The translations under genes were made by a program, and so were the position numbers. From Nothophaeocryptopus gaeumannii (taxonomy: Eukaryota; Ascomycota; Dothideomycetes; Mycosphaerellales; Mycosphaerellaceae), in contig JASISA010000022.1 in the NCBI GenBank assembly GCA_031771865.1, forward strand, positions 2,046,001 through 2,110,000: DNA of 64,000 nucleotides. The letters run 5' to 3'. Shown here one piece after another: positions 21,282-32,932 of this stretch (positions are counted from its first letter, which is position 1; each line of letters begins with the position of its first letter). The notes beneath the pieces were generated by a model. That model ran no database searches. It was not told where the DNA came from and saw only the letters and a list, made by a program, of their open reading frames with translations.

Positions 21282-23119
21282 TCAACTCAGATCCAGAACA
21301 ACCTCCCGTGCAATCTTAGGTCCAACAGCAGCAGCGTATTCCGAGAAGAGACCTTTCAGTGTGGTGGGGTCGAGAGTTGAGCCTGTGTCCCAGGCGACGA
21401 GGAGCTGCACACTCACAATTAGCAAGAGCATTCGGCGCCAGAGAGGGCTTTCTTACCTCAACCCCAAAAACACCCGCCCTCCCAGGCCCCTGATTGATGA
21501 ACAATTTCATATCCGCCACATCGATTTCATCTTGCAGTCGATTGAGAGATATAACACCAGGCATACCGAGCTGCAGTAGCGACAAGCCGGAGTTCTGCGC
21601 AGCCAGAGGCGTGGGATATAAAACATCATCCATAGCTTCCACAAGGGCTTTGGTGACAGTCGGCGGCTCAGACTTCTTCGTCTGACGATCCGCTTCTTCC
21701 AACAAAGCTTGCTTCTCCCTCTCTTTCGAAAGGCTCGCATACTTCCTCGAATCCATAAGCTCCCGCAGCTCGTCATTGAGTGCACACCATTCGAAGTTGT
21801 TGAAATCCAGGACACATTGTGGCTTGTAGTCGCCTTTGTATCGCATTTTCTTGCAGCTGTGGATGTAGTAGCCCATGTAGTAGAATTGGTAGCCTTCCTC
21901 GTGTGCCAACGCTGCTTCTCGTAAGGCGGAAAGTTTGCCGAATGACCATTTCTCGTAGTCGCTGTGGTAGAGGAAGTAGACGCCACTCACGGCGTGAGGG
22001 AGGAGGTCCAGTACGGCCATGGCGATGAGACGTCCATCTAGTCTGTAGCATTGGTGGTAGCTACCCAGCCGCTTGCCGTTTGCATCTTGTGTTCGGTGTA
22101 GTGGCGATCCGCAGAGAAATCGCTTGAATCCGCTCTTGCTGATGTCGCCGTCGCCTTCATGATGCACGTGTCTTTGGTAGTCATCAAAGAGTTCGAATTT
22201 CTCATCAGTGTACCGGTCTAGCTCCAAAGTGATTTCCAGACGATGTTCGGGTTCGATGTCAGGCTTCAAGTTGACGACTTCGCTTTCATGCACCGCTGCG
22301 TAAAGGTCGAACTCATTGTTGAGTCGCTTCTTTTCCCTGTTCCGTTTAGATGGATGCCGGCATATACCTATTTTGAAAACCTTACTCTTTGCTCTTCGGG
22401 TATCGCAAATTGGCTTCTTTGATATGCTTTTCACCCAACACGAACTTGTTCCATCGGTTGAGCGCTTGCCGTTGATCACGCGTAGGCTTGAGGTCTATGG
22501 CAGGCAGTCTTGTTGGTCAGTAATGCCGTGATCAGAGCACTCCTATGCCTGTTCATACCTTATCGTGTAGTGTGGGCAGCAGGATCTAGATGCATCGGGC
22601 AAGTAAAACAGAGTTCCTGATCGTCTCCATCCTCTGTCCATCAGCTCCTGGTAGTGCTCAGGGAGCAGTGTCTTGGACCGGGCATAGTATGAAGCACCTG
22701 CATTGGCAGGTCAGAGGTTGCCCACATTGTGACATCGAAGTTCAAGCAATGTCGAGAGTTGTCAGGAAGATGTTTGCAGCTTTGGGTAGCAGTGCGGTGA
22801 GAAAGTCAGGAATGGGCAGACGACGAGAGGGAAATGCGCGAATTTGGATGACACGACAATCAGGAAACGCACGAGAATCGGAAGTTCGCTGACTTGAGTC
22901 TTGTGCTTTGCAATACCCGCAGTCGCCGCTTTGATATCCTAGACAAACAGTATATACTTAGCCTATGCTGTACTCGTCAATACGTCCAAGACGTGGAGGA
23001 GAAGTGGGCAGTGTCGTGTGCCTGCGCGGATAGCTCCAAGGGACGTGTCAAAGTAGGCGAACGAGAGAACGTGGAGCTCTGCAGCACATGTTTGCGAGCA
23101 GCTTACCTATTGGTGTCAT
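21282..23119 (-). CDS. ATE1: Arginyl-tRNA--protein transferase Ate1
   Basis: Six minus-strand exons: 23107-23119, 22894-22938, 22559-22697, 22386-22508, 21457-22336 and 21282-21404, giving 440 residues. All junctions keep phase and restore family text: MTPIGYQSGDCGYC at the start, LLPEHYQELMDRGWRRSGTL, CCPHYTIR, RDQRQALNRWNKFVLGEKHI, and YYMGYYIHSCKKMRYKGDYK. The N-terminal Cys pairs bind a metal cofactor in this family. Ate1 transfers arginine from Arg-tRNA to N-terminal Asp/Glu, creating Arg/N-degrons for ubiquitin-mediated degradation. The first coding exon is only 13 nt; the last exon (from CTCCTCGTCGCC) replaces a spurious read-through in the long frame and ends with VVLDLS. Confidence 0.93.
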
Positions 23120-23392
23120 GAGGGACAGCGGAGCGCCTGGGAAAGGCCTGGCAGGCTGCATGCTGAGCTCTTAGCAGCAGGCTGAGCTTGGTCGAACGCG
23201 CGCCGGGTTGAGATGTAGCTTGCTAGTTACTTGTGCAGCGGGCGTGAGAAGAGTGGGATTATTGAACGGAGTGAAGCGCGGCCCGCGGCGTGGCGCTTGT
23301 GGTGTCACGACAGCGCCAGAAGGAGCTGCGCCGTCATCTCCGTCATGCCTGCTGCTAGTAGGCGAACGAGGTTGGTCTGTATGTCTGTAACC

Positions 23393-23420
23393 GAAGGGCG
23401 AAGGGCGAAGGGCGAAGGGC
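23393..23420 (+). repeat. Heptanucleotide repeat (GAAGGGC)4
   Basis: Four perfect tandem copies of a 7-bp unit; one more partial copy follows at 23426. Confidence 0.9.
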
Positions 23421-23535
23421 AACAGGAAGGGCGACGTTGATGTTGTACAGTATATAGTATTTGCAGAGAGCAGCGTGGTTGAACCGTTGAAGGCGGCAGA
23501 TGTGGGGCCCACCAGGCACGAGACGGGGATTGGTG

Positions 23536-23556
23536 AAGGGAAAGGGAAAGGGAAAG
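23536..23556 (+). repeat. GGGAAA tandem repeat
   Basis: About 3.5 copies of the purine-only unit GGGAAA. Confidence 0.85.
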
Positions 23557-24215
23557 TTGAAGCCGTCCTCTTCCATAGAATAACTTTCACGTAGTCTTCT
23601 CCCATTCACGCTCTCTGCAGATCTCCTCTGGCAGCTCGTTCACGTTGATGATGATCGTCTCAGACATCAAGTCAGAGTTCTCCCGACCCGCCGTCAATGC
23701 GCGCATGCATGCCACGCCACGTCGTCCCTTGCCGGCCGCGACCTGGTTCTCTGCTGTCTGCATTAACGCTGTGGGTTTTGCTGGTTTGGCCTTCCCTTGT
23801 TTAGATTACCCGTGCCTCCCTCGCTCGTTCTACACAACGGAAGAGGGATCTGGTGAAGACCCTCGTTGCCTCGGAGCTGCCTTAGGCTTCGTTCGTACCC
23901 GAGATGGGCACTACTCTGATTTAAATTCCCTCCCGCTCCATTCTGTGCCTGCAATCACTCACAATGTCCCCCATCACGCGAGCCCGCTGCCTCCCCAGGC
24001 CTGACGCCCTCCCTCGCCCCCGTCGCAAACGGGTTTGAGGACAACACCCTTTCGGGCCTTTCATCACATCACCTGGAACTGCCGCAAAGGCCACCTCGTG
24101 GGCGCACGCTTGGCAGCCTGTTCGATCCCTTTGAGCCTTTCCGGCGGACTTCATCGCAGCTCGTGTGACCACTACGGAATCACCAACAACGCTCACGACG
24201 CGACGATCGTCGATT

Positions 24216-24222
24216 TATAAAG
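24216..24222 (+). promoter_or_regulatory. TATA-like box TATAAAG
   Basis: Lies 65-71 bp upstream of the Nudix gene ATG, a suitable core-promoter spacing. Confidence 0.4.
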
Positions 24223-24286
24223 TACCGATCGATATATCCCACTTTTACCCTCCCTTATAGACTAGAACGACTTGTTGAAGCCTGCC

Positions 24287-24868
24287 ATGGCCAACCAACC
24301 GCAGACGGTCCTCACGGATAAGTCCAGGGTCGGCCGAGACAACCAACGGTAAGTCGAAGCACAATCATTTTCCAGATAGAAGGAAATCAGTACCACGTGC
24401 CGTCGGTATCAACTGATCACGTGCTCGTGCAGATATGGCCCAAAGGGCGAACGCCTCGTCGCCGGAGTCGTGCCCCTGAACGCGGACAAGAGCCAAGTTC
24501 TCCTGATTCAAAGCTCCAGTCGCAAAGGCTGGGTCCTCCCTAAAGGCGGCTGGGAGCTGGACGAGCGAACTTGCGAAGAAGCCGCGTGTCGCGAAGCCTG
24601 GGAAGAGGCAGGCATCGAATGTCGAATCCAGAAAGATCTCGGCACCATTGAAGAGAAGAGAAGCGAATCCGCAATCAAGAAATACGGGCTTCTTGCTCCA
24701 AGAGCCTTGTATAGATTCTACGAGGTCCTTGTGACCGTAGAGAGATCTACCTGGCCGGAGGCACACAAGCGAGACCGGAAATGGATGAGTTACCGGACCG
24801 CCAGGGAGCTGTTGCAGGATCGGCCAGAGTTGTTGGAAGCATTGGATCGATGCACCATGAAGCGATAG
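24287..24868 (+). CDS. Nudix hydrolase, diphosphoinositol-polyphosphate phosphohydrolase-like
   Basis: Exons are 24287-24348 and 24433-24868 (GTAAGT donor, GCAG acceptor), giving 165 residues. The Nudix box spans residues 59-82 with the metal-binding core REAWEEAGI; the residue eight before its arginine is Arg66 rather than the usual glutamate, which sits one position earlier. The block GWVLPKGGWELDE and the small size fit the Aps1/Ddp1 group, which hydrolyse diphosphoinositol polyphosphates and diadenosine polyphosphates. The N-terminal GPKGERLVAGVVPL is typical of fungal members. The substrate is inferred from the family. Confidence 0.88.
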
Positions 24869-25500
24869 CGATCGTGGAAAGAGGAGGGATCTACGAATGT
24901 ATAAAATGGGCGGCAGAATCTCTCCTTCCGGAAAACAAAAAGCTCTTTTTCGGCATTGGGCGGCAGCACTCCTCGCACTTCTAGTTGAGTCATAAAAACA
25001 GCACATGTTGGTCTTGCGTTGCCCTAGACTTAGCAAAAAGAGGCTGAAAAATGAGCATCTAGGCGTTCAACGCCGTAATACGAATGCATTGGTCGCGTGG
25101 AAGAGCGTCTCAAGCTCGACCCCTCACCTTCCGCAAGACAGCACACGGCACGACGCGTCAAACGACTTCATCTCATCTACAAAGTCGTTATTGATAACTC
25201 AGCTGACTCGTCTCAACTCATTTGACAGCATTCTGACTCTCCACGACCGACAGTCAAGCGACACGAGCGGGTTCGACGCGCCTTCATCCGATCGCCGTAG
25301 TCACAGGCTATCGCCCAAACACAAAGAATCTCCCCCAATCACCAATGTCCCTCTGTACCTCTCCCCATGACATTGAAAATAAAAGCACCTTCGTGGCCAT
25401 GTGCGAACATGTCCCGACCGTGATGAACAGAGCATACCCCTCACCAACCGCCACGACACCACCATCAGCGCGCATATGTATATATACAAGAAGCATGACT

Positions 25501-25516
25501 CACCCACCCACCCACC
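25501..25516 (+). repeat. (CACC)4 microsatellite
   Basis: Four perfect CACC copies followed by a degenerate one. Confidence 0.85.
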
Positions 25517-25650
25517 CAACCTTATACTCAACTTCGCGACTAACCTCATCACCATCGCCACGATCCATGGACCTCTTCACCCACGCGGTTTCATGGAACA
25601 CTATCAGACGCCCTCTTTCATACCGCGGTACGTTACCCCACCCGAGCATC

Positions 25651-25674
25651 AATGAATGAATGAATGAATGAATG
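25651..25674 (+). repeat. (AATG)6 microsatellite
   Basis: Six perfect copies of AATG. Confidence 0.95.
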
Positions 25675-26123
25675 CATCAAGGAGGAAAATGAATTTGTCA
25701 GCCAACCATCACCAACACAATACTATCTGTTACGCGAGGATCACAATCCGTCAAAGCAAGATGGATATAGCAATCGAAAAATTGAGAAAAGAGAAGAGAT
25801 TCTTCAGAATGCTTTTCCATTTTGCCGCCTTTATCGCTTGCTATGTGGCAGAAGACGCCTTTCCCCAACTTCGAAATTATAAGAAAAACCCCCCAATTGG
25901 GCGCCGTCCTAGACCGTCCAGACGTCGTGCCGAAAATCAAAAGACAAGCGAGCGCCATTTCTCCCCCGTCCTGGAGGTATCATTCCTAATGTGGTCCTGT
26001 CATACCCATATCATACCAATCTTATCCTTCCCAATTCAAGACTCCGAACCGACCCCAAAAGATCCTCGCCGAAGCGAACACAAAGAGAAATCTCAGCCTC
26101 CCCTCCATACTTCATTAATTCAC

Positions 26124-28991
26124 TCACTCCCACCTTTCCTTCCACTCCGTACTGATCTTCTCCAAATTCATATTTAACCTCCTCTCATCCTCCTCTCCCA
26201 TGCCACCCTCCCTCTGTTGTAACCTCTTCGCCCTCGCCATAACCCCCTGAAATTTCTCCTGCAAATACAACTCCGCGTCCCTCCTCTCCTTCGCCTTCCT
26301 GCTCAAATACTTCATATCATTCTTCTCCACCGCCCTGTGAAACACCTTTCTCATATGCGGAGAATACAATTGACAGGAGCTGCCGATTCGCTCAGAGTAA
26401 ACGGGTTGGACGGTCCGATTGAACTTTTGTGGGAGGGGGGATTTATTTTTGAGGATTTGAGGTTCGACGATGGATTCGAAACAGTCTTCGCAGACGGTGA
26501 GGACGGGGAGGTCCGGGATGAAGTGCCAGAGGCCGCCTATGAGGATGTTGTCTTTTGTGCATTCTCGCAGGCGGGTTTTGCGTTCGACGAGGTCGATGAG
26601 GGGCATTGGGTCGGCATTTTGGCGGGCTTTGAGGGCCTTCTCGTGTGTGGTGACGAGAGCATCGAGGTATGCGGAGAAGCGGGTGCTATCTGTCCGGATG
26701 GCGCAGATGGACTTGGTATGTGAGGCGCGTTGTGGCAGGCGGACGAATACGCCGGATAGTGACGGGAGCAGACATTCGATCTTACGCACATCGCCGTAGC
26801 AGAGGTGGAAGTCACGAACGAAGAGTCCATCTGGATCTCGAAGGCCATACCAGTTCTGCACCGTCTCAGTGGCTCCTGGACATGGCGCACTAGAATCCTC
26901 AATGTCGGCGATATCCTTCAGCAAGATCAAGTCTGTCCTTTGCTGCTGCAAAGTGAGGAGCCAAGCCAACCGTATCCAAGGCGAGCCAAAAGCACATCGA
27001 ACTTTCGTGTTGAGGTTGCGTGGAAGTGATCTTCTAAACGTTGGCCGGAACACGGTACGTTCAAACAAAGTGTCGATGCAGTCAGGGCAGAAGTCGATAT
27101 TGGTGTGGCCAATGATCGTGTACCAATCGTCCTTGCCAGCAACAGGCTTTTGTCGTGGACATGGCGGAAGACCCTTTTTCATTAGCGCAGCAATCTCTTT
27201 CTTGGCCTGCGAAGAATTGGCGAAAGACTCCTCCTTTGCCTCTGGAACGCGCCCGCGATTGTCAGGACGGGCGTCCGTATCCAGTGCACCCCCGGCAGAG
27301 TACCCGCGGGTGACAGTCGGCCGAGGCGGCTTTGAAGGAGCAAACGAGGCAGCGCTGGGTGAAGGTGACAATGATGGGGTCGAGTCACGAGGTGAATTTG
27401 TGCCGTTACTGTCTTGACCATAGGCAGTTGTAGGGCCAGGCTGCTTGGACACATGGTATGCATAATCCTGATCTGTTGGCATTGCGATGCTTGACCCCAT
27501 CAGACTACTGTCTTCTGGATAGGGCAGACTGGTGCCAGGCTGATTCGGTCTGATATCCTGGGGTGTACTTCTCTGTGGTGCTTCTGGGGCTGGGTCCTGA
27601 GGGATGGCTGATGCAAGCCGGGAAGGAGGCTTGCTCGCAGTCGTCCGCCTCGCAGCGTTAGCGGTCAGCAGGGCTGTCCAGTCCAGCTCCGTCTTTGGGA
27701 TACGTGGAGCATCCCCAGCAGGGGTAAGAGGGGAGGGTGATGGTGGTCTTGACGTGTTGGCAGCCGGTGGCTTCGAGTCAAACCGGATGCTGCCTTCTCG
27801 AGAAAAATCTGTGCTCATTCTTGGCGAGCGCGAGGGCGACACAGGCATGCCATTAACAATGGATCCATCTCGGGACACTGGTCGAGAAGAGGTATGGCTC
27901 GCCTCTCGAGAACGAGGAAATGTCCCTGCAGACCTAGGGTCAAGTGATGTGGCGAGAGTGGCAGGCAGCTCTTGGGCCTCAGCAAGAGACGTTGAAGACA
28001 TGAGTGGAGTTGGCCGGCGTGTCTTCTCCACGTTCAACCGGCCGAGTGTAGGCAAGGTGTTTTGCGTGTCCGTGTTCCTTCTGGCGTCCAGCTGCTGTCG
28101 TCTGATCGGCGGTCCGTTGGCCAACGGCAGGTCTGCAAAATCAACCACGGACGTCTTTGGACTGTCTGCCAATGGCCACTCCATGGCACGCTTCCCATTG
28201 CCAGCTAAACGCTTAGTATTAAGAGCAGGTGCATACTCTGAGTCGTCGATTGCACTGCTGCTACCAGAATATCCCGGCGAGAAATAGTCATGGCCGCGAC
28301 GTGATCTCGGACTACGTTGCCCAGAGTCTTTACGAGGAGAAGATGGCTTCGTATCACTTGCAAATCTGGCGGTCTTCGAGGCGATCTTCGATCCAATGTG
28401 GGGTGGAGAAGGTGGTGTCAGACGATGTCTGTGCGACTGCTTCATTGCCGGTTGCTGTGGATTGGGCTTGGAGAAAGCATATGGAGATGCAGTCCTCTTC
28501 GCAACCTCAGGCACAAGTTCTTCATTCTTGAGATTCTTCAGATCAAGCTTAGACGGCCTTCTTCGATTCTTCCAGGCCTTTTCGTCTTCACTGGTCGGCG
28601 GAGTCGGTAGACCGGAGCTGGTTCCTTGGCTTGAAGCCTTTGATTCACTGCGCAGGGCGCGACATTCTTGCTCGCTCATCAACTCTGGAACATCTTCAAT
28701 GACAGACTCTTGGTCAATGGACCCTCTTGAAGGGATGTTGTCCGTGGCAATAGTCTTCAGCAGCTGCTGTGTGCCCGCTTCCTTGCGCAACGATGCAACC
28801 TCGTCTTCGGCGAATGGCTGCGGAGGCCATGATCGTCGGTTGCGAATTGGCGAACGAGGCGGTCTTGTAGTTGAGGACGAAGACGAAGTCGACGAGGGCG
28901 GGTAGTGGAATCGGGGATCATATCGATCGTTGGTGGGCCTGCTTGAGTAGTGGGCTTTCGACTGCGATTGTGGTTGCGATTGCCTGTTCAT
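26124..28991 (-). CDS. Conserved fungal protein of unknown function, Cys-containing C-terminal domain
   Basis: A single frame of 955 residues from the ATG at 28991 (MNRQSQPQSQ); an upstream GTG-led extension lacks an ATG. Residues 1 to about 600 are disordered, rich in Ser, Pro, Arg and Thr, with many SP/TP sites that suit phosphorylation. From about residue 618 a folded domain begins: KKGLPPCPRQKP, then DWYTIIGHTNIDFCPDC, further cysteines (VRCAFGS, SAPCPGA, LTVCEDCFESIV), and a basic coiled tail rich in Lys, Arg and Glu. The repeated Cys pairs suggest metal binding. I do not recognise a named family; similar proteins seem widespread in filamentous ascomycetes. A splice-like AACAG sits just after the ATG, so an additional 5' exon cannot be ruled out. 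Confidence 0.75.
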   Translation of the reverse strand: MNRQSQPQSQSKAHYSSRPTNDRYDPRFHYPPSSTSSSSSTTRPPRSPIRNRRSWPPQPFAEDEVASLRKEAGTQQLLKTIATDNIPSRGSIDQESVIEDVPELMSEQECRALRSESKASSQGTSSGLPTPPTSEDEKAWKNRRRPSKLDLKNLKNEELVPEVAKRTASPYAFSKPNPQQPAMKQSHRHRLTPPSPPHIGSKIASKTARFASDTKPSSPRKDSGQRSPRSRRGHDYFSPGYSGSSSAIDDSEYAPALNTKRLAGNGKRAMEWPLADSPKTSVVDFADLPLANGPPIRRQQLDARRNTDTQNTLPTLGRLNVEKTRRPTPLMSSTSLAEAQELPATLATSLDPRSAGTFPRSREASHTSSRPVSRDGSIVNGMPVSPSRSPRMSTDFSREGSIRFDSKPPAANTSRPPSPSPLTPAGDAPRIPKTELDWTALLTANAARRTTASKPPSRLASAIPQDPAPEAPQRSTPQDIRPNQPGTSLPYPEDSSLMGSSIAMPTDQDYAYHVSKQPGPTTAYGQDSNGTNSPRDSTPSLSPSPSAASFAPSKPPRPTVTRGYSAGGALDTDARPDNRGRVPEAKEESFANSSQAKKEIAALMKKGLPPCPRQKPVAGKDDWYTIIGHTNIDFCPDCIDTLFERTVFRPTFRRSLPRNLNTKVRCAFGSPWIRLAWLLTLQQQRTDLILLKDIADIEDSSAPCPGATETVQNWYGLRDPDGLFVRDFHLCYGDVRKIECLLPSLSGVFVRLPQRASHTKSICAIRTDSTRFSAYLDALVTTHEKALKARQNADPMPLIDLVERKTRLRECTKDNILIGGLWHFIPDLPVLTVCEDCFESIVEPQILKNKSPLPQKFNRTVQPVYSERIGSSCQLYSPHMRKVFHRAVEKNDMKYLSRKAKERRDAELYLQEKFQGVMARAKRLQQREGGMGEEDERRLNMNLEKISTEWKERWE

Positions 28992-31951
28992 TATCGTCAG
29001 CCTCGTCCACCGCCTACGGATATGCACATGATCAATCGTACCCCACTTTCACGGGTGGCTCCTTTGGCGGTGTGGTAGTGTCATGTCGTTGTGAGGGTCG
29101 TTGGCGCGACGGGTGCTCGTAGGATTCATGATACAAGCGGTCCATTTAGGCGTGGTCAGGCATCAGTCGTGTTCGTTGTAAGGTCGTCAATTGAGGTCAA
29201 GTTGCGGTCAGTGTCATGAAATTGAATGTGAAGTGAGTGTGTGAGGAGGGGTTCGAGGGGTTGCTGAGAGTCTTCGAGAGGCGCATGCGCCATCTCCACA
29301 TGTTTGCGAATCGTTCCAAACTGCCCTTGACCTCGAGGGCCCACCGAGACGCGGAAGAGCTACTGCGGCGGGTGGGTGGTGGTCGATTCGATGCGCAGTA
29401 GCTGTGGCCTGACGACAACCACGACCAGCGCGTGGAGCGGCAGTCCGCACAGCAATTCTACCCTCTGCCCTCTGCCCTCTGCCCTCTGCCCTCTTTGCTG
29501 CGCAGCGGATAGTTAGCGGCATCTGTACGTGTGCATCTGGTCTGTCGAAGTGGGCGAAGTCAAACACCGGCATCACGGCATCACGCGCGCGCATTGGTCA
29601 CACCCCGGCCCTGTTCCTGGCTCACTGCAACTCACTCTGCACCTCACTGCAATTCGCCTTGGCGGCATGTAGCCTCGCCTTCCAGCGCTGCGGCGATTGG
29701 GAGGAGAACACACACCGCCACTTGTCTCATTCGCCAGACTTCCTACATTGGCAGCACGGGAATGCTCGTTGGGAGTACATCCCAGAGTGAGCTGCAACAT
29801 GCTACTGTATGCACCAAGACGACGAGCCTGTGCTCAGGTACAGCCACTAACAGCCCTCGTGGCAAGACGCTCCAGTGCAGCCATCTGCTAGCCCAGTGAC
29901 TACGCTGCAACTACGCCTGCTCTGCAAGACTGTGCGCACACAAAGGCGACTCGTTCGCAGCAAACAAATCTGGAGCACACATCAGACTGCGCTGACTCAA
30001 CCGATGGCCTGCCTCACCATCTCACCTCCCGCATCCGTTGTCCCCGCAATGTCTCCTCTTCTATGAGAAATGCAGCATGTCGTTGCTGGCCCCATTAAAC
30101 TGCCTTTGAGGGTGACGTTGAAGAGCCCCAGACTCCATTGAAAATTTCTTTGCCTCACTCGCCCCCGATGAAGCAGGACGTCTGTAACCTGCAGTTCTGC
30201 CGGCCGGTCCGATGGCCGATCTCGTGTTCCGTTGCAATTGCGTTGGGCACAGAGTTTCGCGCAACAGCATGCACGATTTCTGAACACCTTGCCCTTTGCA
30301 CCGACTGGAAGATGACAGCTCGGAACAGCATCGCCTCATCCGCCGTTGCCAGTACGAGCAACGCTATATTCCTGTCGTGTTCACTTTCAGCGACAGTAGC
30401 ATCGTGATACTACTTACTGTCAGGGATACGAAGCCACCACCATGCAGCCTTGTCTGCACAGCCTGTTCTGACTACAGTTCTCATCCTCCAATACCCTATG
30501 CCCGGATCCGCTAACGCAAGTCAAGCGTAAGCCTTCATCTCTGCCACTAGCCAGAACAGCTACGAGCTTGCTGACGTACGCTACGTACCCTGCCTGCCAG
30601 CAGCATAGAGTCCAAATGCGGCAATTGCGGATGGTCGCACAAACATCAAAATGCACTATACCACTGGCAATCTCGTCGATCCCAAACATACTCGAAGTTT
30701 GGTCCTTCTCGCAGTATTGCATCTCAACTGCTTGAACTGTCTATAATCTACCTCTGCTCGAGCATATCCCCACCACGCGACGCCTGCATACGCATACATG
30801 AAGGAAGCCCAAACTTCCACAGCGCATGCAAAACATCGATCAGCATGTGAACGTATAGGACCCGGCCGTCTCTCTCGCGGCAGCAGCGGAACTCTTCTTG
30901 CGGGCGAACCAAGGCAGAACAGCACTTTGAATCGCAAGATTCATCAGAACTGAATCGTCTGCTTTGGTCGAGCCTGCAATCAGTGTCGGGACTCAGCCAC
31001 ATTGCAATCATGACAGGAGGTACTCCGCCGGAAGAAGCTCACTAGGTCAGTCTACGCCGTGCAAATGTGAGGCAGCAAGTGACACTTCTTCTCACTGTGG
31101 ATCCGGATTTTCCGACCTGTTGGAACACTGTCGGCATGAATTGTTGCCCGAGCGTGGTGGGAAGAACCTCAACGACAGCTTTGAGATGGCGAGAGCGCTC
31201 TCAACGGAACTGCGCTGTCGCTCTGAGCAGGCCCGTGGTATCAGAGGTCGACAGTCCAACCGACGATCTTCCGACCTCGTCAGCAAAACATGTGAAGAAA
31301 CGTCCTGATACATCTGGAAGTATCCGTCAGATGTTTCAAGTCCAAGATGACGAGTAATGATCCTGGTAACAACCATCTCCAAGACACTTCATCCCAATTC
31401 GGAACGTCATAATACCAGCATCAGCTTTGAACGGCAACTGGGCTCGCGACGTCACCTCATAGTCGTGGAGAGATGGTGGCCTGACAATGGAGCCTGCAAG
31501 TGACGCATTGAAGAGCGGTGCACAGGGACGACGGCCTTGGTGAGGGGAGGCCACCTCACGAGAACACTTGGCTGTCCTTCGCACATGCAGCATGAACAAC
31601 AATGCCATCACTACCAGGTGAGTACTTTCGCTGGAAATATACCTACAAGGCGGGAGAGTCCAGCTCTGGCAACGGCGGAGCAATGTAATACACACTGCGC
31701 CTGCCCTCAGGAAGCGCATAAAATATGGCGCCACTGTATAGGAGTTCACGTTGTTGGCCGTCCTTCCACAGACGCCAATGCAGAACGCTTTTCACATGTT
31801 CATCGAGGAAGACACTCATGACACTCTCTTCCCCAAGCCGGACTAAAAGCGTGAGCTGTTCTTTGATCACTGGTATTGATGTAGTATGTACATATCTCCA
31901 TTTTTTACCCTGCCGCTCGCTCGTCAACACCCATCTGCCTCCCAATAACGT
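28992..31951. other. 3-kb gene desert
   Basis: No gene can be supported; frames up to about 137 codons lack motifs. A (CCCTCTG)5 repeat lies at 29461. No tRNA or terminal inverted repeats were noticed. Confidence 0.5.
29461..29495 (+). repeat. Heptanucleotide repeat (CCCTCTG)5
   Basis: Five tandem 7-bp units, the last ending in T instead of G. Confidence 0.95.
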
Positions 31952-32480
31952 CTAAGCCGAAGCATCCGCCAAAATAACCTCTGCTGCCTTCTCGCTTGTC
32001 ATGTAGTTGGCTGCCACAGTGTAGTAGCCTGGGATCTTGGGGAAGATCGACGCGTCAACTACGCGGAGGCCGTCAACACCTCTCACCTTGAAGTCAGTGT
32101 CTAGCACGGCTTCGCTATCATGATCCGCACCGATCTTCGCCGTACAACAAGCATGATGTCCCCAAGCCTCATCTTTAATAAACTGCTTCCACTCCTCATC
32201 AGTCTGCGCATCACCTCCCGGCCAATCTTCGGTGAATTCTCCTTCAAAATCTGTCTTTAATATTTCTGCGCCTCTACCAGCGCTGTCAAATCCCCCTCCG
32301 CTCCAATATCGAAATACCGAAATGCGATTCCTGGCATATCAGTCGGATCGGAAGAGCGGAGAGTTAAGCTGCCGTTATTATTCCTCGTGTGAGCTTTCAG
32401 CGGAACCCAAGACCTCTTGAGCTTTCTTTCAAGGCTATGAGTCCAAAGAGGATTTCTTCAATTGACGTTCTTGATGGCGT
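31952..32480 (-). pseudogene. GMC oxidoreductase C-terminal relic
   Basis: The minus strand encodes the C-terminal signature of glucose-methanol-choline oxidoreductases. From about 32240 down to the stop at 31952-31954 it reads WGHHACCTAKIGAD, then VRGVDGLRVVDASIFPKIPG and MTSEKAAEVILADA, including the active-site HH pair region. Upstream, in another frame, LKAHTRNNNGSLTLRSSDP and FRYFDIGAEGDLTALVEAQKY follow with a TAA at about 32265. The N-terminal FAD domain is absent, and no ATG opens the piece. So this is a truncated, frameshifted remnant of a gene such as a glucose or aryl-alcohol dehydrogenase. Its boundary near 32480 is approximate. Nearby DNA to 32932 has no further similarity that I can see. 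Confidence 0.82.
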
Positions 32481-32932
32481 TACATGTCACGCACCCTCTC
32501 GCTGGCTCGCGGTAGTAGATCTTGGCAAGGTGATACAAGGAGCTGGCAGGACGATATGGTCGTTTGAATTTCGGAAGCTGTCGAGCGCAAGAAATACTGT
32601 AAGCGAGCAACGCGTACCGGGAGGCTATGGGCTTCAACGTCCGAGTGCTGACAACATGGTTTTCATGACACTCATTCGCTCAGATTCGACTGTCGGAGAA
32701 TCGGATGCGCTGGTCGTGTTGATGTTGACGGAGAACGGATCGGGGGAGAGAGCATGTGAAGGTCGAAGACAAGAGTTTGACTTCCTTGGCAGCCTCGCTT
32801 AGATGGCGCTAGACCCGCGATAGGAAGTCGCCATACAAACACGCTTCAGCGCGTCCAACATCCCATCTTCATTCTCCCATAGCCTCCGTCTCCGCCACCA
32901 AGACCATCCACAACTCTCGCATTCATCCCACC
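32481..32932. other. Intergenic region
   Basis: No gene supported; presumably decayed upstream part of the GMC relic and the Nnf1 promoter. Confidence 0.45.

Larger units (their letters stand above)
23120..24286. other. Intergenic region with microsatellites
   Basis: About 1.2 kb between Ate1 and the Nudix gene (divergent). Frames of 145 and 119 codons have no motif. It carries two short tandem repeats and a TATA-like box, listed separately. Confidence 0.5.
24869..26123. other. Intergenic region between convergent genes
   Basis: About 1.25 kb without a supported gene; a 169-codon frame at 25668-26177 has no motif. Contains (AATG)6 and a CACC run. Confidence 0.5.

Noticed and set aside
22386..22479. 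MINGKRSTDG... as the N-terminus of Ate1
   Set aside because: It reads through an intron in the wrong frame; the spliced frame gives the conserved RDQRQALNRWNK text instead.
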